A stretch of 64,000 nt of DNA from Azolla caroliniana (lineage: Eukaryota > Polypodiophyta). Position 1 is the first letter of the stretch, and each line of letters opens with the position of its first letter. The notes under the pieces were generated by a model that did no database searches, was not told the DNA's origin, and was given only the letters and a program-made list of their open reading frames with translations. Both the position numbers and the translations under genes were made by a program. The stretch lies in NCBI GenBank assembly GCA_043228905.1, contig JBHGNT010000004.1:5084001-5148000 (forward strand), read 5' to 3'. This document shows, one piece after another, positions 1-11,801 of this stretch.

Positions 1-443
1 GCCGGGTACTCGTCATACAGTTTCGGCCTCGGCCGAGTTTGTTTATCAGCACTGTTCTTCTCCCTTCCCATCCGGAGGGACCTGTCTCCCAATAGGACGG
101 TTTTCTCCACGACAACGTGTTAGCTCAAAGCACAAAGCAAAGAAGTCATCGTTTCAGCCTTCAAAATCAACATTAATCACTAGTCAATCATCATGAACAA
201 GGGCAAAAAAGTCACTAGGTATGTCTCAATAAAAAGATTCCAAAAGATGCTTAAAAGATTCTTTCATAATTTTCTTGTTTAAGCAATATTGTGTCTAATG
301 TCATTTTGAAAGTTTAGAAAAGAAAAACAATTTTTGTCAAACATATTAAACAATCGCAAAGAGCACTGCATCAAGTTCTCTTGCTCTTCACAGGGAACTT
401 GTTGCACTGCATTGAGTTCTCTGTGAAAAGCAGCGAAAGATTA
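1..443. other. intergenic, no gene recognised
   Basis: AT-rich sequence between the window edge and the solo LTR. I see no coding segment of useful length and no repeat that recurs elsewhere in the window. Confidence 0.5.
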
Positions 444-869
444 TGTGAGTAGTTAATCACGTATGTGATTAAGCAGCAGAAGATTATGTGATATGTGTGT
501 GAGAGAAAGAGAAAGAGGAAGTTACAGTTATGTAATATGAACAATAAGACAAATGGGGGATGCTTAACAAGAGTGTAGCTAGATAACCTTTCTCTATATT
601 AATAAACATTAAAATACAAAAATACCTACAATTAGGTATTATAGATCTCATGTGCAAGGGTGCACATGTGTGAGGATAATATAGGTACAAAGATGTAAGT
701 CCTATATTAAATGTACTTGGGAGTGGAGGATTTCGAATGTATCTCACTTAAGTACAAGGTTCTATTTAAGGCTTTAAGGTCAATACACTAACTAGATTCT
801 ATTTATGTAAGCTGTAACTACTAAGTTACATTGACGAGACTAAACCTAGTCGGGCTTGATATCTCAACA
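444..869 (-). mobile_element. diverged solo LTR of the element E copia family
   Basis: Read on the minus strand, this segment aligns along most of its length with the element E LTRs (43736-44175 and 52655-53102). The shared blocks include the TGTTGAGATATC terminus (here at 858-869), the AGTACAAGGT/TTTAAGG block and the CATGTGTG block. No internal coding sequence follows on either side, so it is a solo LTR or LTR fragment. The bases beside it (GATTA left, GATAT right) make at best an imperfect target duplication. It is clearly older than the two LTRs of E. Confidence 0.7.
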
Positions 870-1771
870 GATATCTATCAGCTATGTGTGATGGATATTT
901 GTGGCATATGGTCATATTCAACTATGAAACACTAGGTGGGGGAGAAGTTTCTTGGTAACTCAACCACTCTCTCTTAATGAACATTGATAGGCTCTTCACG
1001 TGTTCAACTCTTGGTTGTCTCGTGACATGGTGCCCTCTCATTAATTGAATGGAAGCCATCATCTAGTAGAGAACATTGTAATTCTTTGCAAAAAGAATTA
1101 CTTGTGTCTTCTCGGTTATTATGTTGGTATGGAAATGAGAGATTGCGCTCTCAATTTAATCGATTGTTTGTTTCGGGGGTCAAAGAGGTGAGAGATAATG
1201 GAGGCTCGACCTCAAAGAAATTCGGAGTTTGTTGATGAGCGACAATTATTAAGCATCCCGCCCAATTATGGGTTTACCTGGCAACAACTGCAAAATATGA
1301 TGTTGATGCAAGGTTCTTTACCTTTGCCAACTGAAAAGCAATTGTGGGGTTGATTGGGGTTTACAAGGTTGAATTACGTTTTTACAAGCGACTAGTAATT
1401 TCTTATATTATTCCATTGTTGAGTCTCATTGATGACTATTTCGTAAATACATAACTTTGATTATGGACGATGATAAATCTCAAACTATAGTTGACATTCT
1501 AAATTGTCACTCGTAGATAATGTCTTCATTTGGAGAGTTTTGATTGGGGGGTTGCTCTAAAGCGACGTGGTATAGCAAGGGGCAATGATCTCTTTTGCAT
1601 TGTTTGAGCGGAAGATAGTATACATCGTTTATTGTTTAGGTCACACAAAACAACCCCTCGATCATTCAAGCGCTCGCTCGAACACAAAACCTTTGATGGA
1701 CGAATCATCATCCTCTCCACATTTTGGTGGCTCCTAGATCCTAATGACCCTATAGCTCTCCTAGTTCCTTC

Positions 1772-1773
<2 letters not shown>
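870..1773. other. intergenic, no gene recognised
   Basis: A short reading of about 50 codons starting near 1198 is open but stops quickly and resembles nothing I know. A minus-strand reading over 1526-1840 depends on the TA microsatellite. I see nothing else that can be supported. Confidence 0.45.

Positions 1774-1815
<42 letters not shown>
1774..1815. repeat. (TA)n microsatellite
   Basis: About 21 uninterrupted AT dinucleotides abutting the left end of the foldback element. They create spurious tyrosine/isoleucine repeat ORFs on both strands. Confidence 0.95.
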
Positions 1816-1820
<5 letters not shown>

Positions 1821-2116
1821 AGGATACTCTGGAAGTTCATCTATTTACCAGAATGCCCTTGGAAGTTCCAAATTTACCAAACTATCCCTATGTCTAAAAA
1901 ATTACACTTTATAAAGTAATTATACACTCAAATCTACAAGCCTTATTTACCAAAGATGGAAGAAATGGACCTGAACTAGCCCTATTTACCAAAGATTTGA
2001 GTGTAATAATTACTTAATAAAGTGTAACTTTTTGGACATAGGGATAGTTAGGTGAATTTGGAACTTTCAGGGGCATTCTGGTAAATAGACGAACTTCCAG
2101 GGGGTATCTGGGTACT
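1815..2116. mobile_element. foldback MITE-like element with ~120-bp terminal inverted repeats
   Basis: The left arm (1815-1935) and right arm (1993-2116) are imperfect inverted copies of each other over about 120 bp, with a ~57-bp centre. The outer ends read AGTACT and, on the opposite strand, AGTACC. Inside lie matching blocks such as CTGGAAGTTC, CAGAATGCCC and CATAGGGATAG in inverted order. There is no coding capacity, which fits a miniature inverted-repeat element. The target duplication is obscured by the TA microsatellite on the left, so I do not assign a superfamily. Confidence 0.75.
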
Positions 2117-2122
2117 TTTACC

Positions 2123-2130
2123 TATATAAA
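2123..2130 (+). promoter_or_regulatory. TATA box of the fructose-bisphosphatase gene
   Basis: TATATAAA lies 50 bp before the first in-frame ATG (2181) of the downstream gene. A transcription start about 30 bp further on would leave a short leader. The MITE-like element ends only 6 bp upstream of this box. Confidence 0.65.
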
Positions 2131-2180
2131 ATGACCATCATCAGCAGCTCCACCTCCAAAAGTCCCAAAATCCTTCTGAG

Positions 2181-3428
2181 ATGAAAGCTGCAGGTCTTTC
2201 TCCTCCTCTGCTTGTTGGGCGGCCTCCCCTGCTTCCTCTGCCATCACTCTGTCCTGCCGCCGCCGCCTCTGTTCCCGCCGGAGATCGCCATCGCCATCGC
2301 CATCGCCATCGCCATCTCCATCTCCATCTCCGCCGCCATCTCTCCAAACCCCCTTCTCTCGCTCTTCTCCCCATGGCCAGCCATCAGCAGAGCCGCCAGG
2401 ATGGCGCCGCCACGCTCCACTCTTTCCTGAGTAGCCACCCCGCCACCACCGATGATGCCATGGTCATCCTGCTCACCCACCTCCAAGCAGCCTGTACCAC
2501 CATCTCCTCCCTGCTTGCATCCCCGGCCACAGTCATGGCCGCATCTCAGAAGAAGAAACCATTACCCACGTCGTCCCCATCATCATCATCATCATCCGTC
2601 GATGGGAGGGATGCTCCCAAACCTTTGGACCTCATCGCGGTAAAACATCATTCTCTTGATCTTTTGGTTCTCTCTCTTTTTTGCTGTAGAATTTCAGGTT
2701 TAGACATGATTATGCTCCCATGTGCTCAAAACACCTGCAAGAAACAAGTTTTTCGGGCAGCATTTTTATTTTCTTATATGGGAAAAACAGAACCCCCCGT
2801 GTGCAAAATGTATGAGGTAAAGTGGGGAAAAACTTTTTCCCCGCACGGAGAAAAAATCTTGTGTAAGATCATACACTGTTGAAGAGTGTAGGAAAAGCAT
2901 GAAGGAATATTGGGCTCCTCCGACATAAGCTCATATCATTGAACATGGTTAGGAAACACAGTGAAAGTAACTCTTTTCCACATGGGATATGTTTAGAACA
3001 TGGGAACCTTCAGTACAGCTAGGTATGTGGAAAAGCTCCTAAATTATGATCATTGTAGGAAAATCCACGATGTAAAGATAAGAAAGTCAGGGAAACATGA
3101 GGGCAAGGGAAGGGGGATCTTCTCCCAAAACCAATTTGCATCAGGAAAGGAAAGAAAAAAGCTTTCATATTTATAGACAAGAAGAACAAGAGTGCAAGAG
3201 TGGTTTAGCGAAGACCAGAACAATTCGAATTTGAAAAAGACAGAAAAAATTATATCATATTTGTATAGAAGAAGAACAAGGATAAGAAGTTGAGTACAAG
3301 AGTGGTTTAGCTGAAGACCAATGCTGACTCTAGATTGGTTTTGAAAACATTATTGACTTTCTCGATTTGTAGTCATTCGGAATGTTATAATAATGTAAAA
3401 CTGTTACAATCAACATATATATGTATGC

Positions 3429-3467
<39 letters not shown>

Positions 3468-4931
3468 TAGCCCATTGGTTAAGTTTTTGGAACATGCATG
3501 AAGGAGGTCATGGGTTCAACACCCCCTAAAATGTATGACCGCTGTCTAAAGCTTTCTTTGTATGTGTAGCAAGATATGGCCAGATGCTCATAGAGAAGCT
3601 CACATTGCAAATGGATCATTTTCCACCTGGGATAAAGCCTACAACTTGGGGAAACATATGGAAAATTCCCATTAGCATCCCCCCTTCTCCCCAGCCACTA
3701 CTTTTTATGAGTGCGCACAAGCATGACCATTGTCTGTTTCTATATAAAAATTGCCTTAAATTTCTTGTTGCATTGTGTGTATGCATGTGCGAAGAATGAT
3801 ATAATAAAGAAGGCTCTTCAAGCTTCCAACAAGGTTTCCGCTATAGCATCTGAAGAGGAGGATTCACCTGTATGGTTCAACGATGATGGCCCTTATGTGG
3901 TTGTGTTTGACCCGCTTGATGGTTCAAGAAACATCGATGCATCCATTCCAACTGGGAGCATTTTCGGCATTTACCGAAGACTAGAAGAAGCCGACGCATT
4001 GCCGGAGCAAGAAAAAGCTGAGTTGAATGTGCTTCAGAGAGGAGAGAGGCTCGTTGCCGCAGTGTATACCTTGTACTCCTCTGCTACCATTTTATGTTTG
4101 TCTCTTGGGTCCGGCACCCATGCCTTCACTCTCGACCACTCCATTGGAGACTTTGTTCTGACTAATCCGAATTTGACCATCCCAGAAAGAGGTATACACA
4201 ACTTTAGTTGGTATATTTGTTCAAGAAAATGCTTTTTGCCTAAAAAGTGAAAACCCTTTATTTATACCCAGGTAAAAATTTTCCATGGAAAAAATCACAA
4301 AATTTGAAAGTTCCTCTTCTAGAATATCTCAAACTTTGCAGGCTTTTATAATTTCAAGTTTAAAATATAAAGGTGATTTTCAAATTTTGCTGGTGTAAAT
4401 TACGCTTGACTGCTGGTTTTTGTTGATTTTGGAATCTGTGATGCTAATTCTCATCAAGCAATGCATTATCACATCATATTTCTAAATAGTTGGTATTGAT
4501 TCAAAATGCTTTTGTGTTTTCTATTTATAGGGCAAATATACTCTGTCAATGATGCAAGATACTTTGATTGGCCTAAAGGTCTACAAAGCTACATCGATGA
4601 TGTACGACAAGGCAAGGGCAAGAATCCCAAAAAATATTCTGCAAGATATATATGCTCACTTGTAGCTGACTTTCATCGGACCATACTCTATGGTGGAGTG
4701 GCAATGAATCCTAGGGCACATTTACGGTTAGTATATGAAGCTAATCCTCTAAGCTTTATTGCTGAGCAAGCTGGTGGAAAAGGCTCAGATGGTGTCCGTC
4801 GTATCCTCGATATACAACCAAATAAATTACATCAACGCCTTCCCCTCTTTCTCGGTAGCACTGATGATGTCGAGGAACTTATGAGCTATGGAAATGTACA
4901 ACAACTTGTCAATCCTGGCTATGAGGTTTAG
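2181..4931 (+). CDS. chloroplast fructose-1,6-bisphosphatase, type II (three exons)
   Basis: Hydrolyses fructose-1,6-bisphosphate to fructose-6-phosphate; the plant type II isoform is plastidial. Exons are 2181-2639, 3795-4191 and 4531-4931, with GT-AG introns of 1155 and 339 bp, giving 418 codons. Residues 192-197 are DPLDGS, the metal/phosphate-binding signature, followed by RNIDAS. LRLVYEANPLS at 350-360 is the FBPase active-site pattern. The C-terminus ends NPGYEV. The ATG at 2181 gives a Pro/Ala/His-Arg-rich N-terminus that could be a transit peptide; an alternative ATG in a good context at 2373 gives MASHQQ and 354 residues. The first residues contain HR/HL dipeptides encoded by an ATCGCC hexanucleotide microsatellite. 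I place it as type II because no extra regulatory-loop cysteines are visible. The gene looks intact. Confidence 0.9.
2282..2333 (+). repeat. coding hexanucleotide microsatellite in exon 1
   Basis: About five copies of ATCGCC are followed by ATCTCC repeats. They encode the alternating His-Arg then His-Leu run in the predicted transit-peptide region. The array keeps frame because its unit is six bases. Confidence 0.9.
3431..3462. repeat. (TA)n microsatellite in intron 1 of the FBPase gene
   Basis: About 16 TA dinucleotides inside the 1155-bp first intron (2640-3794). Confidence 0.95.
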
Positions 4932-7900
4932 GAATTGCAATAGTACTCAAATTGTATAGTGCCTGTAGATAACATATGTGTATTATGTGTTTTTATCCTT
5001 TTTGAGATATCTTAACCTGTCATATTTTGTAAGCAATTTTCCATTTATTTTTTGGAAGCACCTATTGGGCTAGCTTTTGGTCATTTGTATACTTTTTAAG
5101 GTTAATTCTATACAAATACTCATTGTAACGACCTCGACCTTCTTGCATGCAAACCCTCCCTTTCCCCAAATAAATTGAATCTAATTATTTGGCCTTTCCT
5201 CTTCTTCCACAAGTCTTACCTTTGGAGGCCTCACAATAGGAAGCAACAACATTGGTATTGGTTGATTCTAAGTAAATGCTCTCATTGTCACAATCTTGGC
5301 CTTCTTGCATGCAAACCCCTCCCTTTCCTCAAGTAAATTTAATCTAATTATTTGGTCTTCTTCCACAACCTTGCAATCAACATTGAGTGTATCTGCCCGT
5401 TTCTCTTAATTTCAAAACTTGGCATATTTTTGAGCCATGATGTAAATTGGCATATTCAACTACATGCCCTTTAATCTTGCTAATGCTAGCTATAAAGCTC
5501 GTGCAAAGTGAGTTGCAATTCTTGGGATAAAATCAAACCTTGTTATGCATGAAGTGTAATGCCAAGTATTGTCTCATCTCTTGTCAACATGGGTGAATCC
5601 GTATCAACTTGACACAATCAAACAATGTACTAGAGTTTTTCTAATCACTATATATGCTAATTATTGTTGTCCATCAAACATTCTGATACAAGAATAGTCT
5701 TGGATGGAACTTTGTATTCTAAATCAATTATTGAGGTGTAATCAAACAATCCAAATGAGTTCTTGTTATAAGTCATAATATGTACTCAAGTTATTACTGT
5801 GCAATTTGCCTTTTTAATACTCATAATATATGCATTATTTTTTTGTTATGAGGTAGGGTTGCCGTTTTCAACACTTGGATTGTGTTTTTTATGAGCAAGA
5901 GATTAACATGAATGATCTCAACTAAAAGTTTTAAAATTTTGAGATGATAACCCACTATCTTAAGGGTGAAAAGTGGATACTTTACAATGCACCACATGTT
6001 TACCTATTTTTAGTTTAAGAAGTATACACATGAATCTATCATGTAATAATTTGCTAGATATTGGGCTGAGTTAGAACATCTAAAACCCCTATAGCGCCAA
6101 CGAATTCACATTGTAGTATGATACATAATGTCTTGTTATTTTCCCTATGTAATGATGACATAATGTCTTTCGAACTGTTAATTATACTCACTCAAAATTA
6201 CTCGCTCAAAATTAAAACCTACAACCATTTTTTGACAATGGAATATTCATTCCGAATCATTTGTTATATTACTAGCATGTTGCTTGTAATGTGGTTAATT
6301 ATTGTTGTTATCACTACACCCCAATATCAACACAAGAAAGCTGCAACTTGTCTATGATAGCAAAATTGGTTTTACTCTTGCAATAAACCATCATTCATAA
6401 GAAATAAGTTTACCAAATATTCACATTAGGCTCTTACTTGAGACTTGTGAAAGTCAAATTGAGTGATTCATGGTTTTAGGCTTGAACTAATGAATGTCGT
6501 ATTAGTGAATGGGAATAATTGTAATGTTGTAATGAATAGACTTGGACAAAGTAGGTTAACTAGACAAGGCAAGGGCAAACCTAAGTGAAAACTAAGGGTA
6601 AAACTAGGTAAGGCAATATAAAGTGTACAAGGTATGGATATATGTATATTTGAGGCACCACAATAGTACAAGGAAAAGAAATGTATTAAAGGCGAGACAA
6701 AAGTTCAAGGAAAAGGGATGTATTCGTTAATCATGTTGATCTACTAGAGGACAATCCCCTTCAACATCTGTTATCATAGAACAATATTCTATTGTCTTTC
6801 TTACCATTTCATAGTCTTTTATGACATAACCGCCCACTAGTGCAATTTGTTTTCAAATCATTCTATCAACTTGGTTCATTGTCTATGTTCCATTTAAGCC
6901 TAGGCATTCTAAATAACACTTCGTCCTCCCCACCAAATCTTATTGCATCACCGAGCTAGATGGGGTTTTTATTGGAGTCTTGTAAAAATTGTGTAGTCGA
7001 CAAAAGAGCTCCTTACAACTGGCACTATCCCCTTCCATGTCAATAAGACATTTTTTACTCACTCACATGATATTACTAGATTGGGATTTTGGCCATTCTA
7101 TGATACTCTCCACAACTTGTTTCCATGTGGACTCTATATAATGGCTCACTCCCAATGTTGTGACCAACCCAACACATATTGCTTTGTCAATCTTTATCCA
7201 ACCAATTACCTAAAAATTATATGTAGCTTTAGTGCTATGAGATGAAGGTCATGTGTTCAAGCCACACCAAGACTGAAACACTTTGAGTGTGTGGTTTGTC
7301 CAAACAAAATGATAAATAGGTTTGATTTCCACATGAAATATTGGATTGTTATATGTTTTGACCACCTTTAACATGTCTATTGGCTCCTACGTATACATAT
7401 TGAAAATACTCTAAATATTTTCACATTAGTAAAAAAGAAAACCTTCAATACACAAGACGCGTAAATATAGATAATTTTTTAGAACAAGTGTTTGAGGCAT
7501 TTTCCTTGTGGCAAAGAAAAGGAGCCCAGTTTCCTTTATGCTCCATCGTGGCAATGTTCGAGAAAGTGGTGTCTTGGTTAATCAAAAGTAGCTTACACTT
7601 GAATTGTTAGATCGTAAAACTATATAGGGGTTCAATCTCCAATGGAAAGATATAGATAGTGTTAAAAGTTGCAACAAATTTATGTTAACTTCTTGTAAAT
7701 TCCTATTAATGGAAGCACGAGAAGGGAAACCAAATGATTTTACAAAGGGGGCATTATTGCACAAAAGTATATGGAAAATCTATAAAGAAAGATATAAGCT
7801 TTGATTGTGTGGACAAACTTGAATTCATAAATTGATATATCTAACCAAGATAGTACAAAGAAAGCAATGAAAACTCACATCTCATGTATAAAACATTGTG

Positions 7901-8556
7901 ATCCTCATTTTGGTGTAGTTGCTCAATTGAAGGGTTCAAATTGATGCAAACCACTGCATAGCGAGGACTTCAATGAAACATTTATGGTTGTGAGACAACC
8001 ATGTCTTTTGTCCTCTATTCGTGGTGATTATGAACCTTCTACGATGGGGAAATATCATTTTGCATGTTGATGTGGTAGAGCGCAACTAAACTCCTCACAA
8101 TATGAGGAAGTGGGCAACAACATACGAATACCAACGAGTGCTCCATTGCTTGCAAATATGTATGGGATCCACAAAACGGTGGTGGATGACCACAGATTGA
8201 GGACGCAGTTTCTCCCGAACCTTCTATACAACAATGCAACGAGGCTATAGATGTTGATGTGGGCCAAAGCGACAACCGAATACCCACTTGTGGGAGTGGC
8301 GTCGAGCTACATACGGTCGGGTGCCAATGCATACTTAGTTTGGTATGTGGGTCGAGTGCTTGTGGACGGGGTGTGGGCAGGCGAAGGCCAGGCCACAAGG
8401 GAATGGCCATTGGTGAAGGCATGAGGATGTCTGAGACAAGATTGTGACCAACGTTAGTGAAGGTAGGACCGCGACCAACGCGGTCATCGATTTATTCATG
8501 GGGCACATTAGAAAGAGATCTCTTGTGGCAAGTCCTTCGTAAGGTTTCGAGAATTT
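4932..8556. other. AT-rich intergenic region, no gene recognised
   Basis: Downstream of the FBPase stop this 3.6-kb stretch has only short ORFs with no recognisable product. It contains one local duplication (listed separately). A GC-richer patch at about 8040-8450 has overlapping ORFs on both strands (up to 127 codons on the minus strand), but none has family features I recognise. Confidence 0.5.
5122..5373. repeat. local direct duplication of ~90 bp
   Basis: The segments at about 5122-5213 and 5284-5373 share long blocks, including CCTTCTTGCATGCAAACCC and AATCTAATTATTTGG, in the same order about 162 bp apart. It is a diverged direct repeat in intergenic DNA. Confidence 0.75.
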
Positions 8557-8815
8557 ATGTTTATGTCCCCTTTGTTCTGTTTAATTAAAATTACAGCCTT
8601 TTGTTTTTTTTTTTCTTCTGTCTCAAAACGAATAAAGGGACAGACAGAGACATACACAGAGAGAGAAAGATATACACAGAGCTGCTGTTCTGGCTATGGC
8701 GGTCTGCAGCTTCTCTGTATCAGAGATCCGTTTGGTCTTCTAGCTTCTCCTTATCCCTCCCTCCCTCTCTCGATCGCGCTCTCTCCTCTGTACAGAAGAG
8801 TCCAAGGAAAGAAAG

Positions 8816-9818
8816 GTACGGATCTGAATTTGTCTCTCCCTCTCCGTTTTCATCTGTTGACGGTTGCGATCTTCCGACGTACTCCCTCCATGGATTCTCC
8901 TTTTCTGTTTTGTTTCCTTTCTATCTTGCTGTGCATGCTTTGTGTGGATCTGCTTGCTTTGATCTCTTCGTATTTTCACACCCTATTGTATCAACGGTAT
9001 GTATAATTGTAGAGCGTGAAATCGTAGGAAGAATAAAAAAGATAAATGTTCCACAGTCTGGACATCCTTCTATGCGGAGATATCTGGTTTAGTGGTTTTT
9101 TGTTTGTTCTGTGCATCCGCCACTTTTGTACATGATTTTCCTCTCTTTCACGATACATGTATCTTTTACGAATCCTGAATTTGGTTTTGCAGTAAAACAT
9201 GGCTTTCTTTCATCATTCATTCCTAATGCTTAAGTCTTTGCTATTCTGCCAGTATATATCAATCGTGTTAGCGATTTCGGAACTTGTATGTGCTTCAACA
9301 TCTGTTTCTATTTATTATCCACTCCCGCAATGCCTGTGCTGTTGACTATTCTTTCGTTACTTCATTCTGTTATGGATTCTCTAATGTGTTAGTTCAAAAT
9401 TTGATTCTTTTAATCCCCATCCTGTCAATGTTTTCGTTTTCAGCATTATTTCAGTATATTTCAATCTATTTGGGATTCTTGACTTCTGTTTGTTATAAAA
9501 CATTCATTTTTTTATCATCCACTCCGTAGTACTCGTGTTATTCTTATTCTTTCAGTGAATATGAGTCCGCTAGATACTCTACTTCTTTTACCATCCATTA
9601 TTGTAACGGCAATTTCAACTATAATTTTCTTATCTAATTGTCTGTTATGGACTCTTGTCTTTGCTAGGGATTTTTCTCTTTTTTTATCATCCATTCCTGC
9701 AATGCTTATCTATGTGAACTGTTTCATATCAATTTGTAGGGATTCTGGACTCAGTTTTTGCTTTAAAAACATCCATCCTCACAATGCTAACAGAGACAAA
9801 ACTAAAGTGATTTTTCAG
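8816..9818 (+). other. probable 5'-leader intron of the DUF1644 gene
   Basis: A pyrimidine-rich leader typical of plant 5' UTRs (CT-rich, about 8640-8815) ends at AAAG|GTACG. A T-rich ~1-kb stretch with stops in all frames follows, ending at TTTTTCAG|GT, 23 bp before the DUF1644 start codon. This has the structure of a long leader intron. The exact donor is inferred and other GT sites nearby are possible. Confidence 0.55.
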
Positions 9819-9841
9819 GTTTTTACTGGCATACAGTCAAA

Positions 9842-10999
9842 ATGCCTAAAGATAAAAGCAATTATGCATCAGCATCACAGAAAAGTAGGCATCATCCATA
9901 CATTAAACCTTATTCAAGAAAAGGAAAAGCACAAGTAGAAGGAGAGTCTTCCAAAGTTTCCTCAGGAAAGAATGAGTGGAAAGATGCACTTTGTTCTGTA
10001 TGTATGGAGATCCCACATAATGCTGTTTTACTCATTTGTTCTGCACATGATAAAGGATGCCGACCATACATATGTAATACGAGCTATCGGCATTCTAATT
10101 GCCTAGATCGGTATCAGACGGCTCATCTTGGGAAAGTGAAGACATGTGCTTCGAGAACTGCAACAGAAAGCTCATCCGGTGGCCAAGCTTTAGAAGCAGG
10201 AGTTAGAAGGTCGCAAACTATCTTGGACAATGGTTCCATCAGAGCAAATACAAGAAATGCTCTCTCGAATGGAGTAACTGAAGCTATAATGGTGAACGAA
10301 GAAGATCTTGAATCAATATCCGTTGATCAAGGAGATGAATGCACTGATCATGAAGTAGAACATGGGGGATCTACTTCCTTAAATGCCTCAGGGCATGGTG
10401 TGAAGGGTCTCATCTGTCCTCTTTGTAGAGGTAAGGTGAAAGGATGGAAAGTGGTCAATGCAGCTCGGGACTATCTCAACCACACTGCTCGAATTTGTGC
10501 AAATGTGTCTTGCTCATTCGAGGGTAATTATGAGGAGCTTCGAGTGCATGCTAGACGGGAACACCCGTTAGCTCGACCCTCGGAAATTGATCCAATACGT
10601 CAAAGAAGTTGGAGCCGCATGGAGAGAAGAAGAGATGTGGGTGATGTTCTTAGTACTATTCACTCTACTATCCCTGGTGCAACAGTTATGGGTGATTATG
10701 TAATTGAACATGATGAGGAAGAAGGAGAAGATGGTGCAGATTTTCCAGGTGATGATGGACATTGGTGGACTGTCTTTTTGCTCTTCCAAATCTTTGGGCC
10801 ATCATCGAGCAACATTACAAATGAAGGGATGCGTTTGCGTAGCCAATCACGCGTGCCTCGTCGAAGCTTGTGGGGTGAAAGTTTGCCACGTAGTGGACAT
10901 GTAGATGCATTGACATCATCAGAAAGTAGCGATCATGAAGAACAAGTGCGTAGGTCTTCTAGAAGACAACAAAGAAATCGTCATAGAGCTAATAGATAG
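9842..10999 (+). CDS. DUF1644-domain protein (plant-specific, zinc-binding type)
   Basis: A single coding exon of 385 residues. Residues 46 to about 90 hold the family signature: WKDALCSVCME, then PHNAV, a CSAHDKGCRPYIC segment and TSYRHSNCLD. A second Cys-rich part begins at C192 (CPLCRGKVKGW) and runs into an HTARIC...C / H.RREHP arrangement at about 213-237, which resembles a divergent C2H2-like finger. The tail is acidic (EHDEEEGEDGADF), then basic and Ser/Arg-rich (RRSSRRQQRNRHR), compatible with a nuclear protein. DUF1644 proteins have been linked to stress responses in plants, but the biochemical role is not established. The start is chosen because it follows the predicted leader intron directly and is the first ATG before the signature. 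The gene looks intact. Confidence 0.88.
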   Translation: MPKDKSNYASASQKSRHHPYIKPYSRKGKAQVEGESSKVSSGKNEWKDALCSVCMEIPHNAVLLICSAHDKGCRPYICNTSYRHSNCLDRYQTAHLGKVKTCASRTATESSSGGQALEAGVRRSQTILDNGSIRANTRNALSNGVTEAIMVNEEDLESISVDQGDECTDHEVEHGGSTSLNASGHGVKGLICPLCRGKVKGWKVVNAARDYLNHTARICANVSCSFEGNYEELRVHARREHPLARPSEIDPIRQRSWSRMERRRDVGDVLSTIHSTIPGATVMGDYVIEHDEEEGEDGADFPGDDGHWWTVFLLFQIFGPSSSNITNEGMRLRSQSRVPRRSLWGESLPRSGHVDALTSSESSDHEEQVRRSSRRQQRNRHRANR

Positions 11000-11801
11000 C
11001 ACAAATGCTGGAAGTATTGATTTGATTATTTTACATCATGGTAGGATTTTCTTGGTGCGATTTGTGGGTGATGGAAGTATATAGTTAGTAAATAGTATTC
11101 ATAAGGGCCATGATATTTTTGGTTGAGATTCGTGTCAACCACATCAAACTGTTATAGTTCCTTATCGTCATGTTGATGACATGCCTTGTCGTTTATAAGA
11201 TGCATTTACGTTGTCAAATTTATATAAATGCTCTTCTCAAGGTCTAGAAAATGTACAATGGTTATTGTTTCATTCTAGGTCTTGATGAACTAGGTCACCG
11301 TATCACATCAGGTGTTAAAAGTAGCCACAAAGTTTGTTCATGTGATGAAGGCCTCAAAGATGTCAATGATAGAAATTGGGATTCCTTGGATACAATTTTT
11401 TTTAGTAACACCTTTATTACGAATGGGAAACCTCAAAGTGAGTTGAAAACCCGCAAAGAATAAAGAGAAATATACAAGTGTTGATTAGACACTAAAGAGC
11501 TTAGAAGCACTCGAAGTAAAGAGTGTATATATGCAAAGTTGGAGTTGATCAAACAAGGATTCTTGAGGAGTTGCTAAAGAAGCTAATTTCATGTAGTTGG
11601 TTTCAATCAAAGACCTTACTATTGTGGGCCATCTAGATGGTCAAGAGTGCCCAAAATCTTGTCCATTGGTTCAAATAAGCTTTGTTGCATAGAGCGTTCG
11701 GAATCCGTTCAAATAGCCAAAAGTGCTTTCCAAACCTTCGGCCAAGAAATCTGTGAGAGATGCACTTAGTCTTTGTCTAAATGTTATAGTAAAAGAGCAA
11801 G

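Noticed and set aside
1198-1353. Short plus-strand reading starting MEARPQRNSEF
   Set aside because: Only about 50 codons, with no family match I can name and no continuation.
1526-1919. Overlapping ORFs with Tyr-Ile repeats
   Set aside because: They exist only because the TA microsatellite lacks stop codons in two frames.
2244-2486. Minus-strand ORFs with Glu-Met-Ala and Arg-Trp repeats opposite FBPase exon 1
   Set aside because: They are read-outs of the ATCGCC/CCATCT microsatellite on the other strand. The sense frame carries the FBPase exon.
8039-8450. Overlapping ORFs on both strands just upstream of the DUF1644 gene
   Set aside because: Neither strand shows recognisable motifs. The plus frame is short and the minus frame looks like GC-driven chance.
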